This document shows, piece after piece, positions 42,176-42,668 of a stretch of DNA of 42,668 nt. The stretch is from contig DDIS01000204.1 in NCBI GenBank assembly GCA_002338615.1, forward strand, positions 1,713 through 44,380. Direction: 5' to 3'. Numbering within the stretch: position 1 is the stretch's first letter; each line of letters begins with the position of its first letter. Made by a program: the position numbers and the translations under genes. The stretch comes from Proteobacteria bacterium UBA1844. GTDB taxonomy: Bacteria > Pseudomonadota > Gammaproteobacteria > Steroidobacterales > Woeseiaceae. Under the pieces are notes generated by a model that saw only the letters and a list, made by a program, of their open reading frames with translations, did not search any database and was not told the origin of the DNA.

Positions 42176-42668
42176 ATGCAATTATCCTGGTTAATTGACT
42201 TCGCTGAGAGCTGGCTGGCGCGTGCCGGGCAGGGCCGACTGCCACACGCGGTGCTGCTCGCCGGCCCCCCGGGCGTCGGCAAACGTGCAGCTGCCGCCTG
42301 GATGGTAGAGCAAAAACTCAGTGTCGGCGCCGGTACGCCAGTGCCGGTTTTCCCGATTGCAGCAACGGAGCATCCCGACCTTCGCTGGCTGCGGCAGCTC
42401 GAGGACAAGCAGTCTATTTCAATCGATCAGGTTCGAGAACTCGTGGCCGAGCTGAGCCTGACGAGCTACCTCGGCCGCGGCAAGGTTGCGGTGGTCGATC
42501 CGGCAAGCGCCATGAACCGCAACGCAGCAAACGGTTTGCTCAAAACGCTCGAAGAACCGCCGGGCGATACGCTGATGATCCTCATCGCCGACCGGCTCGG
42601 CAATTTGCCAGCAACCATTCTCAGCCGCTGTCAGCGCATCAACTTCCACCTGCCCGCCGCAGCTGACG
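42176..42668 (+). CDS. holB: DNA polymerase III delta prime subunit, partial
   Basis: The first 164 codons of HolB, cut by the window end. It starts MQLSWLIDFAESW with an ATG and shows AGPPGVGKRAA (intact P-loop), the sensor-like GRGKVAVVDPASAMN, NGLLKTLEEPPGDTLMILIAD, and ILSRCQRINF. Delta prime is the stator of the clamp loader. The stretch between the P-loop and HPDLRWL is short and has no cysteine, so the four-Cys zinc module typical of E. coli delta prime is absent. The ribosome site is weak (GAAAAG). Confidence 0.9.
   Translation, partial: MQLSWLIDFAESWLARAGQGRLPHAVLLAGPPGVGKRAAAAWMVEQKLSVGAGTPVPVFPIAATEHPDLRWLRQLEDKQSISIDQVRELVAELSLTSYLGRGKVAVVDPASAMNRNAANGLLKTLEEPPGDTLMILIADRLGNLPATILSRCQRINFHLPAAAD

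Noticed and set aside
1..42668. CRISPR arrays, tRNA/rRNA genes, insertion sequences, prophage or toxin-antitoxin genes
   Set aside because: Looked for on both strands; no repeat-spacer pattern, tRNA-like fold, transposase motif or phage gene was seen.

Overview
The window reads as one stretch of chromosome from a GC-rich, free-living gammaproteobacterium. The gene families fit this: an enteric-type MetB, a gspGHIJKLMN type II secretion block, a DUF3450/TtpC TonB system, a rhombosortase, and a fab-mltG-tmk-holB cluster. A SAM-I riboswitch in front of metB-metX recalls Xanthomonadales and relatives, and the whole could come from a marine lineage such as Woeseiaceae, but that placement is inference. 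I see no rRNA, tRNA, CRISPR array, insertion sequence or phage gene.

Layout. 1-840: a TrpR-like (YerC/YecD) regulator on the minus strand, with a dyad resembling the TrpR operator upstream of it, then a promoter and a SAM-I riboswitch on the plus strand. 836-3151: metB and metX, turning activated homoserine into cystathionine. 3120-8994 (minus): a branched-chain operon in the order leader peptide, attenuator, ilvC, leuA, leuC, leuD, leuB. The leader peptide is rich in Leu and is followed by a rho-independent terminator, so classical transcription attenuation is likely. leuB appears to start at CTG. 8995-9484: a long non-coding gap with a perfect hairpin and a threefold 9-nt repeat. 9485-15131: a seven-gene TonB energy-transduction operon (DUF3450 protein, TtpC-like ExbB, ExbB, two ExbDs, TonB, TPR protein).

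15234-22005: single genes and pairs of energy and redox metabolism: a [2Fe-2S] ferredoxin, an acyl-CoA dehydrogenase, a peroxiredoxin, an AI-2E/PerM-type membrane protein, electron-transfer flavoprotein EtfBA, a tandem rhodanese sulfurtransferase and a small lipoprotein. The dehydrogenase and EtfBA could form one electron route from fatty or amino acid breakdown to quinone. 22167-30625: a CoA-transferase, an AlaA-like aminotransferase and an AddB-like/AddA-like nuclease-helicase pair that could do the work of RecBCD.

30643-36180 (minus): the pseudopilin and inner-membrane half of a type II secretion system, gspG to gspN, mostly with 1-4 nt overlaps. Divergent from it is a rhombosortase, the protease expected to process GlyGly-CTERM proteins, which are type II secretion clients. 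37012 to the end: fabD, fabG, acpP, fabF (fatty acid elongation), mltG (glycan termination), tmk (dTMP kinase) and a 5' part of holB (DNA polymerase III delta prime).

The most informative non-coding features are the SAM-I riboswitch, the leu attenuator, the TrpR-operator-like dyad, the 15-bp palindrome between the divergent acyl-CoA dehydrogenase and peroxiredoxin genes, and the unexplained region upstream of the TonB operon. I found no clearly new multi-gene system. The novelty lies in regulation and in several departures from the usual gene structure.
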